NCBI GenBank assembly: GCA_964535305.1
Contig: CAZHTF010000007.1
Coordinates: 15,177 to 79,176, forward strand
Length of the DNA stretch: 64,000 nucleotides
Direction of reading: 5' to 3'
Origin: CAZHTF01 sp964535305
GTDB lineage: Bacteria; Planctomycetota; Phycisphaerae; UBA1845; Fen-1342
The notes under the pieces were generated by a model. It made no database searches. It was not told where the DNA came from and worked only from the letters and a program-made list of their open reading frames with translations. How positions within the stretch are numbered: the stretch's first letter is position 1; each line of letters begins with the position of its first letter. The position numbers and the translations under genes are program-made. Positions 27,122-34,966 of the stretch are shown in pieces.

Positions 27122-27958
27122 CTAGTTCAGAACCACGTTCGGCTGGCTCGGCGGGTTGGCCAGCAGATCAAAGAACGGCACAAACTCGATATTCACCACC
27201 GTCTCGCTGAACAGCTCCGTCAGCAGGAACAGCGGCGAGAAAATCACCAGCACCACCGCCTGCAAGCTGGCGACCACCGCGGCGTAGATCGACGCCAGGA
27301 TCTGTCCGAGCACGATGGTGGAGAGCGTCAAGATCGCGGCCAGCGGCGCGATGAACAGCGAGAAGAGCGGGCTGAACACGGTGATGCGCACCGCGCGGTG
27401 ATCGAGCTTGGTGGTCGCCGCGCCGGCGGTGCTGGGTGCTTCCAGTTTTTGCCCGGTGAGCTGCGTGACCAGGGCGGCGATCTGGGCCGCGGTCTGCTGC
27501 ACATCGATATCGACGCTGAAATCCTGCTGCTGCGCGGTGGCGGCGTCGAAGATCTCGATCGTGGCGGTGATGCGCTGGGCCGACACTTCGTTGTACGTGA
27601 CGTGTGCGTAGCTGCCGTCTGTACCCTGGATATGCTCGGGCCGGCCGGAGCTAAAGGTGATGAAGGATTCCTTACCGTCCGAGCCGCGCAGCACGATCGA
27701 CTCGATCTCCTCGAGCCCGCCGCCGGCGCTGCGCGTTCCGAATACGAAGAACGCGCCAGGCGTAGCGCGGCCGAAGATCAGCAGCGGGTCGCCGGCGTTG
27801 TCGTTGATGAACAGCCCGGCGCGGTTCGGATCGCTGTTGACGGCGTCGTCCTCGCCGCTCTGCTGCAACTGGCAGCCGAAAGGCGAGATGATCAGCCCGA
27901 ACAGGGTGAAGCCCCAGAGCCACTCTCGTGTGATTCCGCGGGAAATACGCTGCAGCAT
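27122..27958 (-). CDS. putative lipoprotein with C-terminal membrane segments
   Basis: ATG 27958 (MLQRISRGITREWLWGF) is preferred over GTG 27964 because GAGG sits at a suitable distance. The signal region ends LIISPFGC, a plausible lipobox. About 160 residues of beta-rich soluble sequence follow (AGLFINDNAGDPLLIFGRAT, SIVLRGSDGKESFITF), then two long hydrophobic stretches (VFSPLFSLFIAPLAAILTLSTIVLG and AAVVASLQAVVLVIFSPLFLL). 278 aa, family not recognised. It lies directly downstream of the DUF3352-like gene (17 bases between), so the two are probably co-transcribed. Confidence 0.7.
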   Translation of the reverse strand: MLQRISRGITREWLWGFTLFGLIISPFGCQLQQSGEDDAVNSDPNRAGLFINDNAGDPLLIFGRATPGAFFVFGTRSAGGGLEEIESIVLRGSDGKESFITFSSGRPEHIQGTDGSYAHVTYNEVSAQRITATIEIFDAATAQQQDFSVDIDVQQTAAQIAALVTQLTGQKLEAPSTAGAATTKLDHRAVRITVFSPLFSLFIAPLAAILTLSTIVLGQILASIYAAVVASLQAVVLVIFSPLFLLTELFSETVVNIEFVPFFDLLANPPSQPNVVLN

Positions 27959-27975
27959 GGTCACTTGCCTCGCTT

Positions 27976-29808
27976 CTACTGCTGGGGTCTGAGCTGAATC
28001 TGCGTCAGGCGCACGCCATCCGTATTTGTGCTGATGGTCACGATCGAGGCCGCCTGGTAGCGCAGCAGCTTGTTGGCCTGCTCGAGCTGCTCGCCTTCGT
28101 AGGCCATGTTTGCGGCGGCGACGATCCCGGCCGTCAGGGCGGCGGCGAAGTTCTGGAATTGCGCGGCCTGAAGCGCGTCGGCGTGCTTGGCCAGGCCGAG
28201 CGTGGCCTCAAGCATCTTCTTGCCATCCGCGAAGGCCAGAAACCAAGCTTCGCGCGGCACGACCGCGGCGGCGCGCTTGTACTCGGCGTCGTTGCCCAGG
28301 CCGCCGTCGCTGGCGGGCCGCAGGGCCTGCTCGATCGCGGGCAAGCTGCCGAAATACGCGCGGTTCGCGCTGGTCGCCAGCGACATTCCGCCGATCGGCA
28401 GGTCATACACGGAAGTGCCTTGCAGGTCGCGCGAGGTGAGCATCGGCGTGAGCTGCAAGATCTTCTCGAGCGCGGCGCGGTCGCGATGGTCGATTGAGAT
28501 CAGCATCCGCGGCGACTCCGGCCCGAACGGGCGCGAGAAGCCCAGCGACATCACCAGCGGCTCGCGCAGATGGTCGATCAGGTCGCGCTTCAGGTTGACG
28601 GTCTCCTCGCCCATCGGAACGGCTTCCATCGACTTGAGCGCCTCATCGGCGCTGTCCGGGTCGACCTGCCGCATGATCCGCAGCACTTCGTTCAGCAGGT
28701 CGCCGAGGTTCAGATTCACGGACGCGAAAACGGCCGCATCGGTGCTGATGTGCGCCGCGGGCGCGAGCTCGGCGTTTTTCATGCTGAGGATGCGGGCCAA
28801 GCCGACGCGTTCGCCTTCGAGCAGCAATTGTGCCTCGAACTTGCCGTCAAACTTGTCCGCGCCCAGCTGCAGATGCCCGATGATGCTGCGCATTCCGCTT
28901 GTGCCGAGCGCGTCCAGGTTGCGGGCGGCCTCGTCGCCGCCGAACTTGCGGGCGATCTCGAACATGCGCGGCAGGTTGATGGAGAACCGCGCGGCGCCGA
29001 GCGTTTCAAACTGTCTTGCGAATTGCTTGCCGTCCGGGCTGCTGGCCAGCGACTTGCCGGACTCGGCCACGCGAACGATTTCCTTCACCTCGTCGGCCGT
29101 CTGTGCCAGGATCAGTTGCGTGTCGGTCAGGTACATCGCGAGCTTAGGCGGCAGATTCTCGGCGGAAAAAATCTCGTCCGCCGCCGACTCGAGCATCTGC
29201 CCAAGCGGATTTTCGCCTTGCGACTCACTCTCCTCGGCCATTTCCTCCAGCTCGGCGTCGGCCTCCTCGTCGCCGACGTGCTCGTGCTCGCTCTTCGGGG
29301 TGCGCTCAAAATACTCAATGTTATGGCCGCCGAAGGCGACGCTCTCGGCTTTGTCTGCGGCGGCGCGGACCCGTCTTACGATCGCGTCGTAGTACTCGCG
29401 CATCAGCTTTGCGTCGCCCACCCCGGCGATCACGACCGGGTGCGGCGGCTCGGCTTCGGGCGCGTCCTGCGGCAGGGCCATGTAGAGCGCGAACGGGCCC
29501 GCGAAGGGATTCTGCATCTGGTCGGGCTGCTTCTCGAGTGCCTTGGCCAGGCGCTTGCGCAGGGTGTCGGCGAATTCGGCGAAGATCTGCGACTCTTTGG
29601 CGACCTCTTTCACGGCCGTATCGCTGAGCTGCGCGTATGCCGCGGTGCGCTTCCACTGCGTCCAGGCCTCGCCGACGTCCTCAATGCCGATGTAAACGAG
29701 CGCGTCCGCCGGTACCAGCGTGGCCGGGTCCTTCTTCTCGGCGTGTGCCAGTGACGACAGCAGTGCGAGAACGGCCGCGGCGCATCCCAGGTAGCGGAAA
29801 AGGTTCAT
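27976..29808 (-). CDS. exported DUF3352-like protein
   Basis: ATG 29808 starts MNLFRYLGCAAAVLALLSSLAHAEKKD, a signal peptide with AHA cleavage site. The mature part opens with LVPADALVYIGIEDVGEAWTQW, the pattern 'P-A-D-A-x-x-Y' seen in DUF3352-type periplasmic proteins, and later has QFETLGAARFSINLPRMFE and an acidic low-complexity insert (EADAELEEMAEESESQGENP, residues ~190-210). 610 aa. Function unknown. It lies in a minus-strand series HtrA-like protease, this gene, lipoprotein with spacings of 40 and 17 bases, so an envelope quality-control or stress role is a reasonable inference. Confidence 0.65.
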   Translation of the reverse strand: MNLFRYLGCAAAVLALLSSLAHAEKKDPATLVPADALVYIGIEDVGEAWTQWKRTAAYAQLSDTAVKEVAKESQIFAEFADTLRKRLAKALEKQPDQMQNPFAGPFALYMALPQDAPEAEPPHPVVIAGVGDAKLMREYYDAIVRRVRAAADKAESVAFGGHNIEYFERTPKSEHEHVGDEEADAELEEMAEESESQGENPLGQMLESAADEIFSAENLPPKLAMYLTDTQLILAQTADEVKEIVRVAESGKSLASSPDGKQFARQFETLGAARFSINLPRMFEIARKFGGDEAARNLDALGTSGMRSIIGHLQLGADKFDGKFEAQLLLEGERVGLARILSMKNAELAPAAHISTDAAVFASVNLNLGDLLNEVLRIMRQVDPDSADEALKSMEAVPMGEETVNLKRDLIDHLREPLVMSLGFSRPFGPESPRMLISIDHRDRAALEKILQLTPMLTSRDLQGTSVYDLPIGGMSLATSANRAYFGSLPAIEQALRPASDGGLGNDAEYKRAAAVVPREAWFLAFADGKKMLEATLGLAKHADALQAAQFQNFAAALTAGIVAAANMAYEGEQLEQANKLLRYQAASIVTISTNTDGVRLTQIQLRPQQ

Positions 29809-29848
29809 CGATGCGTCCTTTCTTTGTGCGTCAGACATCGAGCGCTCT

Positions 29849-30817
29849 TCACGGTTTGATCGCCGGGCGCACGAGCGCCGGCGGCTCTCTTTTGGCTCTG
29901 GGCGGCGGCTGCAAGTAGCGGTAGCCGGCGCTAGAGGATTCGCTGTTGTAGGTGAAGGCGTCGCGATTGCGGAGGAAGTCGATCAGGTAGCGCACCGGGA
30001 TGGCGAAGCCCAGCCCTTCGCCGCCCGTGATTTTCATGTTCGTCACGCCGATGACTTCGCCGCGTGAATTGAACAGCGGGCCGCCGGAGTTTCCCGGGTT
30101 GATCTGCGTGGTCGTCTGGACGTACGCCAAGCCGCCTTCGGCGCGGTTTCGGCGGCTGATAATGCCCTCGGAGACGCTGCGTTCGAGCCGCAACGGGTTG
30201 CCGATGGCGAAGACGGCGTCGCCGTCGCGGATGGCGTCGTCGTCGGCGAGATAGAGGATCGTCGGCTCGCGACCTTCGGGCAGCTTGACCTGCAAGATCG
30301 CCAGATCGAGGAACGGATTGGTCGCGACAATTTCAACGTCTTCGTACTTCTCGCGCTTGAATTCCGCGGCTGCGGCGCGAAACACGGTGATCGCGATGCG
30401 CGTCTCGCCCTCGATCACGTGAAAATTCGTGACCAGGTGGCCGGCGCTCGAAATGAAAAACCCGCTGCCGGTGCCCGTCGGCGACGACACCAGCACCACG
30501 CCCTCGCCGAAGCGCTCCGTCAGCTCCTTGACGCTGCGGGCCGGCAGGTCGGCGGTGCTGAAGATATCGCCGCTCTGCAGCCGCACGCCCGAATCGGGTG
30601 CCGACTGCCCGGTGTCGGTTTCGATGCTGCGAATGTGCTGTCGCGGTATGGCGAGCACATCGAAGCCCAGGTCGACCACGACGCGGTCCGGAAACTCGCG
30701 CAAAACCGGCGCGCGAATCGTGCGGCCTTCATTCAGGATGATTTCTTCGGACGCGGCGTTTCCGGTGAAAGCTGCAGCCAGAATTACGCCGATCCAGCCC
30801 TGTGCGCCAGTGCGCAT
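29849..30817 (-). CDS. HtrA/DegP-type serine protease without PDZ domain
   Basis: ATG 30817 gives a signal peptide (MRTGAQGWIGVILAAAFTGNAAS). The trypsin-like domain spans ~105-285, with the catalytic triad H133 (LVTNFHVIEG), D171 (NPFLDLAILQV) and S244 (NPGNSGGPLF). An N-terminal ~70-residue segment (ILNEGRTIRAPVLREF, VVVDLGFDVLAIPRQHI) resembles a small beta domain placed before the protease. After the protease only ~35 Pro/Arg-rich residues remain, so the usual PDZ domains are missing. 322 aa. Likely periplasmic protein quality control. It is divergent from the Cys-rich gene at 30964. Confidence 0.85.
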   Translation of the reverse strand: MRTGAQGWIGVILAAAFTGNAASEEIILNEGRTIRAPVLREFPDRVVVDLGFDVLAIPRQHIRSIETDTGQSAPDSGVRLQSGDIFSTADLPARSVKELTERFGEGVVLVSSPTGTGSGFFISSAGHLVTNFHVIEGETRIAITVFRAAAAEFKREKYEDVEIVATNPFLDLAILQVKLPEGREPTILYLADDDAIRDGDAVFAIGNPLRLERSVSEGIISRRNRAEGGLAYVQTTTQINPGNSGGPLFNSRGEVIGVTNMKITGGEGLGFAIPVRYLIDFLRNRDAFTYNSESSSAGYRYLQPPPRAKREPPALVRPAIKP

Positions 30818-30835
30818 GCGTGCGTCCTCTTGAAG

Positions 30836-30865
30836 TTGATTAACGAATCGACCGTATGCTATGTT
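30836..30865 (+). promoter_or_regulatory. candidate promoter upstream of the Cys-rich gene
   Basis: TTGATT (30836-30841) and TATGTT (30860-30865) with 18 bases between, in an AT-richer stretch between the divergent HtrA and Cys-rich genes. It would give a leader of roughly 90 bases. Motif reading only. Confidence 0.25.
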
Positions 30866-30963
30866 CCCAAGAGCTCTTCGTACAACCCTGGCTGGCATGA
30901 GAATTGCCACCGCGAAATTGATCTTGACCCGGACGCGCGTTTGAGAAAGACTACTTTCGAAAA

Positions 30964-31407
30964 ATGAACCTTGGGCCAATCTGGTTATTGACCATTTGGA
31001 TCGCGGCCGCCGGTCCGTGGCTCTGCGGCTATGGCCTGTGTGGCCTCGCCGCGGCGGCCGATTCGGATGTGGCTCAGACTTCCTGCTGCCAGGCCGAGGA
31101 TGATAGCGCCGCGACAGACGCCTGCTGCGGCAGCGAGCAGATCTGCGGCTGCCGATGTGCGACGAACGAAAGCGAAGGGCCGGCGGGGGGCTGCCGGCGC
31201 TGTTGCTGCTGCGTCGCGGCGTTGCCCTTCACGCCGCTCGCGCCCGAGATTTCTAGTCATCGCCATCTGACCAAGCTTCTGCGGTCACCCGCGCTGGCGG
31301 GCTTGCATTCGGCCGAGTTTAGCGCGTTTCTGCCGCGCGCGGCGTGCGCCGAGTTCGAGCGTGACGCCAGCCATCTCCAGATTCGAATCTGCGTCTGGCT
31401 GAATTGA
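30964..31407 (+). CDS. exported cysteine-rich protein of unknown function
   Basis: 147 aa from ATG 30964. The N-terminus MNLGPIWLLTIWIAAAGPWL and following AAAAD suggest a signal peptide or membrane anchor. Residues 41-83 contain twelve cysteines, mostly in pairs (C41 C42, C54 C55, C61 C63 C65, C77, C80-C83), with acidic spacers. The C-terminal half (LPFTPLAPEISSHRHLTKLL...) is cysteine-poor and contains one HRH. Metal binding is an obvious possibility but not shown. A second, even more Cys-rich exported peptide gene follows 138 bases downstream on the same strand. No homologous family comes to mind. Confidence 0.6.
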   Translation: MNLGPIWLLTIWIAAAGPWLCGYGLCGLAAAADSDVAQTSCCQAEDDSAATDACCGSEQICGCRCATNESEGPAGGCRRCCCCVAALPFTPLAPEISSHRHLTKLLRSPALAGLHSAEFSAFLPRAACAEFERDASHLQIRICVWLN

Positions 31408-31545
31408 TTTCACCCCATTGCGGCGTTTCTGCTTGATGCGCGCGGCGCGGGTTGCGACGCGCGATCGCCGTGGCGTCCGCGGTGGATGCCGCGTTCGAAG
31501 AATGAACCGAATCGCGATGCGCGATTCGTCGAATGGAGTGAAGTC

Positions 31546-31734
31546 ATGAAGAAGTGGTTGTTTGCTACGCTGGTTTGCCTCGCTACGGTTCCCGCCGGCC
31601 TGAGCGCCGCGGCGCTCAAGCCGCAGGCCGACTGCACTTGCTGCACCTGTGACGTGAATTGTGCGTGTGACAACTGCGAATGCTGCTGCTGCGGGGACGA
31701 TTGCTCGTGCTGCGGCGCCGGCTGCTGCGGCTAG
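31546..31734 (+). CDS. exported metallothionein-like cysteine-rich peptide
   Basis: ATG 31546 encodes 62 residues: a clean signal peptide MKKWLFATLVCLATVPAGLS with AAA cleavage region, then a mature peptide in which 16 of residues 30-61 are cysteine (CTCC, CACDNC, ECCCC, CSCC, GCCG), with Asp, Asn and Gly between. The composition is metallothionein-like (CC, CxC and CxxC spacings), but metallothioneins are normally cytosolic, whereas this one has an export signal. No His. The preceding in-frame codons from 31486 are not needed. Followed at 31785 by a perfect hairpin terminator. Whether it binds metals, forms disulfides or is a structural envelope peptide cannot be told from sequence. Confidence 0.72.
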   Translation: MKKWLFATLVCLATVPAGLSAAALKPQADCTCCTCDVNCACDNCECCCCGDDCSCCGAGCCG

Positions 31735-31784
31735 TCACTCAGGCTGATTCTGGCGGCGTCGAGTGATGACGTCGTCGAACGAAA

Positions 31785-31817
31785 ACGGCCCGGCGCACCA
31801 CGCGTGCGCCGGGCCGT
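31785..31817. terminator. bidirectional intrinsic terminator
   Basis: Perfect 14-base stem, ACGGCCCGGCGCAC paired with GTGCGCCGGGCCGT, with loop CACGC. It sits between the convergent ends of the Cys-rich peptide gene (plus, 31734) and the Pro/Gly-rich gene (minus, 31852). On the minus strand TTTTCGTT follows the stem; on the plus strand GCTGTTTC follows. It can serve both transcripts. Confidence 0.8.
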
Positions 31818-31851
31818 GCTGTTTCATGGACCATCCATGCCGGTTGAGCCG

Positions 31852-32748
31852 CTAGCGGTCCCCATCGCTCGGCGGCTTCGGCGCAGGCTCCGCGCTGAGC
31901 AGCGACTCTACGCGTCGCGCGATGATTGTGTCGCGCTCGCGCGCGCGCCGCTCCATCTCGGCGGAAAGCCGCTGCAGCGCTTCCTGGATACGCCGCAGAT
32001 CCGCCTCGACGCGCTTCAGTTCCGCGGCGCGCATCTGCGTCCGCAGATCAAACTGCTCGGTCACCTGTTGCCGAAGCTGCTCCCGCGCGCGCTCGCGCTG
32101 CGCATGGTCGGCCCCCTCGCCGGCGCCGCGGAGCTGGTCAGCGGTCTCGCGACAGGCCCGCTCAAGGTCACGATCCCGCTCACGCAGCCTCAGCATCTCA
32201 CCATCCGGCGGGCCAAAACCCGGCCGACCTGGGGGCGGTCGCTCGCCCGGCGGCGGGAACGGCGGCCTACCCGGCCCGCCCAGCGGTGGTCGATGCCCAC
32301 CGCGACCCGCCAAGCCCCGCAGCAGCGGCGGACCTTGCGGACCCGCGCCATCCAGCTCCGCGACAATCGAATTCGCGAACAGCTCCGCGAATGCCCCCGG
32401 ATTCTCCAGCATCATCCGCTCGACGCGCTCCGCCAGATCCGGGCGGCGATCGCCCAGCACGCGCAGCAGCGCCCGCCAATCCTCCGGAAGCCCACTGTCG
32501 CCTGGCGGCGGCGGATGGCCAGCACCCATCCCCGGCCGCCCGCGTCCATCGGGCGGCGGCGGAGGTCCGCGCTCCGGGCGACCGCCGCGAAACGCACCCG
32601 GCGGCGCAGGAGGTGCACCCTCCTGCCCATCGCCAACCGCCGCGCCCGGCGGTGGCGGCAGATCGTCGTCATCCCAATCCGCAAGACTCAGCGCTGACAA
32701 CCACGCGCAGGTCGCCAGCGCGCCGATCGAAATCCAAGTGTGTTTCAT
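31852..32748 (-). CDS. exported Pro/Gly/Arg-rich protein, third gene of the ECF cassette
   Basis: 298 aa. Signal peptide MKHTWISIGALATCAWLSALSLA, then an acidic start (DWDDDDLPPPP) and ~70 residues of Pro/Gly/Arg low complexity. Next comes a helical region with Arg/Asp/Glu (DWRALLRVLGDRRPDLAERVERMM), a second Pro/Gly-rich block, and a long charged C-terminal region (~185-285: MLRLRERDRDLERACRETAD...QMRAAELKRVEADLRRIQE) that is probably a coiled coil. The layout (exported, charged helical) recalls periplasmic sensor partners of ECF/anti-sigma pairs such as CnrX- or Spy-like proteins, but there is no recognisable motif. Its start codon overlaps the anti-sigma stop by four bases (ATGA). Confidence 0.75.
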   Translation of the reverse strand: MKHTWISIGALATCAWLSALSLADWDDDDLPPPPGAAVGDGQEGAPPAPPGAFRGGRPERGPPPPPDGRGRPGMGAGHPPPPGDSGLPEDWRALLRVLGDRRPDLAERVERMMLENPGAFAELFANSIVAELDGAGPQGPPLLRGLAGRGGHRPPLGGPGRPPFPPPGERPPPGRPGFGPPDGEMLRLRERDRDLERACRETADQLRGAGEGADHAQRERAREQLRQQVTEQFDLRTQMRAAELKRVEADLRRIQEALQRLSAEMERRARERDTIIARRVESLLSAEPAPKPPSDGDR

Positions 32749-33347
32749 GACAACCTCTCATGCACGACATCCGTGCGAGTCCAAATCCTCAATTTGCCCG
32801 TGCCTTCGCGCGCACCGCGATCCCCCGCGGGAATGTCCCAATCGTCAAGCAGCGCGCTATCTTCGGCGAACATGCTTGACTCGACCGTGTCCAACCGCGC
32901 GCTGAGCGCCCCCAGTGCCGTTTCGAGCGGATCATCCCACTCCAACAGCGCCAGCGATGCGAGCAAGTCTGCCCGCTCCGCGCCGCTCAAGGCGGCCCGA
33001 TCGCGCTGCGGCGCGGCGCTGGGCAGGTTCAACATGACAACCAGAATGCAGGCCGCCAGAAGCGCAAATGCAGCGCGCCAACCCGGACTGAGCGCGGGCC
33101 GCGGCAGCACCGCCGTGGAGCGTTGCAGCGCGCGGCGAGCAAAGTTCAGCGGTAGCGGGGCCGGCGCCAGCTCGCTCCGCAGCGCCGCGGTCAGCGCCGC
33201 GCTCTCGGCGAGCAGCGACCGGCAACGTAGACATTCGGCCAGATGCTGCTGCAGCTCGGGCTGCTGCGCCGGGTCGAGTTCGCCGACCGCGACGCGCAGC
33301 AGTCGGTCGTGATAAGGTCCGCAAACCGCCGGGAAATCGCCGCTCAT
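32745..33347 (-). CDS. zinc-finger anti-sigma factor
   Basis: Membrane-bound anti-sigma factor, 200 aa. The N-terminal ZAS-type zinc motif is HLAECLRC (H35, C39, C42; HxxxCxxC) after a helix, expected to hold the sigma factor inactive at the membrane. One membrane helix is at ~89-108 (GWRAAFALLAACILVVMLNL). The C-terminal ~90 residues lie outside and are acidic (LLEWDDPLETALGALSARLD, DDWDIPAGDRG). ATG overlaps the sigma gene stop by four bases (ATGA) and its own stop overlaps the next start in the same way, so all three genes are translationally coupled. Confidence 0.87.
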   Translation of the reverse strand: MSGDFPAVCGPYHDRLLRVAVGELDPAQQPELQQHLAECLRCRSLLAESAALTAALRSELAPAPLPLNFARRALQRSTAVLPRPALSPGWRAAFALLAACILVVMLNLPSAAPQRDRAALSGAERADLLASLALLEWDDPLETALGALSARLDTVESSMFAEDSALLDDWDIPAGDRGAREGTGKLRIWTRTDVVHERLS

Positions 33348-33862
33348 GACGGAACCACCCTCAGCGTGCTGCGCAGCCGCGCCATGGCAGCATGCATCCG
33401 CGAGAGCGCCGTGCCCAGCGGAATCTCCAGCGTCTGCGCAATCTCCTCAAACGTCAGCCCGGCCGTGAATTTCAGCACCAATACCTCGCGCTGCGCCGCG
33501 GGCAACGATTCAACCGCCGATCCCAGCTCGCGTAGCGCCTCGGCCTGCAGCAATCCGTCGGCGGGCGCGTCGTCCGCGTTGCGCCGCGGCGTTTGCAGCG
33601 CGTGCTCCGTGATCGTGCGCTGCCGGCGCAGCAGGTCCAGGCACAGGTTGCGTGCGATCCGCAGCAGGAACAAATCCGGGCGCGGGCTGGAGCGCAACTT
33701 CTCGTAGTGCGTCGCGGCGCGTGCGAACGTCTCGGCCACGATGTCCTCCGCTTCGTCCTGTCGGGCATACACCCGCCGAACGTACGTCAGCAGCCGCGGC
33801 GCCATGTCACCGACCAGTTGGGCCAGGACCCTGCGCTGGTCTTCGGAGAGAGGGGTGCTCAT
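33344..33862 (-). CDS. ECF-family RNA polymerase sigma factor
   Basis: 172 aa, two-domain sigma factor. Region 2 covers LLTYVRRVYARQDEAEDIVAETFARA and FLLRIARNLCLDLLRRQR (-10 recognition); region 4 covers LPAAQREVLVLKFTAGLTFEEIAQTLEIPLGTALSRMHAAMARLR, with the helix-turn-helix for the -35 element. It is the first gene of a coupled three-gene cassette with its anti-sigma factor and an exported Pro-rich protein, and would respond to an envelope signal. The target promoters are unknown; autoregulation is usual for this class. Confidence 0.93.
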   Translation of the reverse strand: MSTPLSEDQRRVLAQLVGDMAPRLLTYVRRVYARQDEAEDIVAETFARAATHYEKLRSSPRPDLFLLRIARNLCLDLLRRQRTITEHALQTPRRNADDAPADGLLQAEALRELGSAVESLPAAQREVLVLKFTAGLTFEEIAQTLEIPLGTALSRMHAAMARLRSTLRVVPS

Positions 33863-33953
33863 TGGAACGTGGCTGCTCTTAAGATGAAGACGGCTGACGG
33901 CCGGCGTTATTTGGAGATCGGCTGGCGGGCGGCGCGGGATTTTCGAGCGAGCG

Positions 33954-34304
33954 TCAGGTGCGGGTCGAGCGCCATAACCATAGCCCCATTAAGAGGATCT
34001 GCGTGGCGACGATCGCGCGAAAGGCGATCTGGAATGACCGTTTGCGCGTCTTGTGCTGAAAAAGTCGCTGGCCCAGCAGCGCGGCCGGCGAACCGCCCAG
34101 CAGCGCCAGCGCGTGCAGCGTCATCTCCGGAACGCGGCGCGCCTGTGACGCCGCGGCGCCTTTGTCCCAGGCATACACCGCGAGCGTCGCGAGATTGACG
34201 GAAATCAGCCAGGCGCCGAGCGCCGGCACGCTGGCGCTCATGAGCACGGCGGTCAGCGCGATTGCCGCCGCGAGCGGCGCGATGCTGAGCACCTGAAATT
34301 GCAT
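33954..34304 (-). CDS. DUF1294 family membrane protein
   Basis: ATG 34304 (MQFQVLSIAPLAAAIALTAV) gives 116 residues. The DUF1294 signature is clear: VNLATLAVYAWDKGAA...RRVPEMTLHALALLGGSPAALLGQRLFQHKTRKRSFQIAF, with four hydrophobic segments. Small inner-membrane protein of unknown function found in many bacteria, sometimes fused to a cold-shock domain, which is absent here. It lies 90 bases downstream of, and in the opposite direction to nothing else but, the sigma cassette's start, so it shares no operon with it. Confidence 0.85.
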   Translation of the reverse strand: MQFQVLSIAPLAAAIALTAVLMSASVPALGAWLISVNLATLAVYAWDKGAAASQARRVPEMTLHALALLGGSPAALLGQRLFQHKTRKRSFQIAFRAIVATQILLMGLWLWRSTRT

Positions 34305-34411
34305 GCGCGCATTTTGCGGCAGGACATCTGGTCTGGCCAATAATTCGAGCGAATCCGATCATTTTGTGTCTAGGCGAGCGGGCACGACTCGTACCGCAAG
34401 GAGCACACGTC

Positions 34412-34912
34412 ATGTTGCACAAGACGATCATTGGCTTGGCTACCGCGGCGGCGCTGATTCTCACCGTCGCATATTCCACACCACTGCAGGCCGGCGGCGA
34501 GCGCGATCCGGCGCTGCGCGACCCGTCGAACCCGTTCCCGGTCGAGCCGATTCTGATCTTCGATGTCGCCGGCTCATCCTTCATCGGCGAGACGAATCGC
34601 CACGCTGCGATCTACAACAATGGACAGATTGTCGCTTGCCGCAGCGGCGTGTTCGGCGTCGCGTCGGCGGTTCATTACGTGGACCCGCTGAGCGTGGAAA
34701 CGCTGCGGCGGCAACTGATCGCGGCGGGCGCTATGACGCTGCCCGATCAGCCGACGCTGGTGACCGACATGCCGCTCACCACCGTCACGTTTTTCGCCAA
34801 GGGCCGCCCGCAAGCCTGCGCGAATACCTTCAGCTACTTCGTGCCCGAAAATGCCGCCGCGGCGGACCAGATCATCGCGACGTTTCTGGCAACTGCTGCG
34901 CCGAGTTTCTGA
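34412..34912 (+). CDS. secreted protein of unknown function
   Basis: ATG 34412 has a strong AAGGAG eight bases upstream. 166 aa with signal peptide MLHKTIIGLATAAALILTV...LQAGG. The mature ~140 residues look like one compact alpha/beta domain (ILIFDVAGSSFIGETNRHAA, IYNNGQIVACRSGVFG, TLRRQLIAAGAMTLPDQP, TVTFFAKGRPQACANTFSYF), with two cysteines that could form a disulfide. Family not recognised. It diverges from the DUF1294 gene and precedes an aldehyde dehydrogenase gene by 54 bases on the same strand. Confidence 0.7.
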   Translation: MLHKTIIGLATAAALILTVAYSTPLQAGGERDPALRDPSNPFPVEPILIFDVAGSSFIGETNRHAAIYNNGQIVACRSGVFGVASAVHYVDPLSVETLRRQLIAAGAMTLPDQPTLVTDMPLTTVTFFAKGRPQACANTFSYFVPENAAAADQIIATFLATAAPSF

Positions 34913-34966
34913 GGTGCGCAGCGCGGCGCGCGGTAGCATGCGTCCGGTCAAACAGAGAGCGGACGC

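Noticed and set aside
28187..29754. Long plus-strand open frames (401 and 394 codons)
   Set aside because: Both are antisense to the DUF3352-like gene, which has a proper signal peptide and family-like motif.
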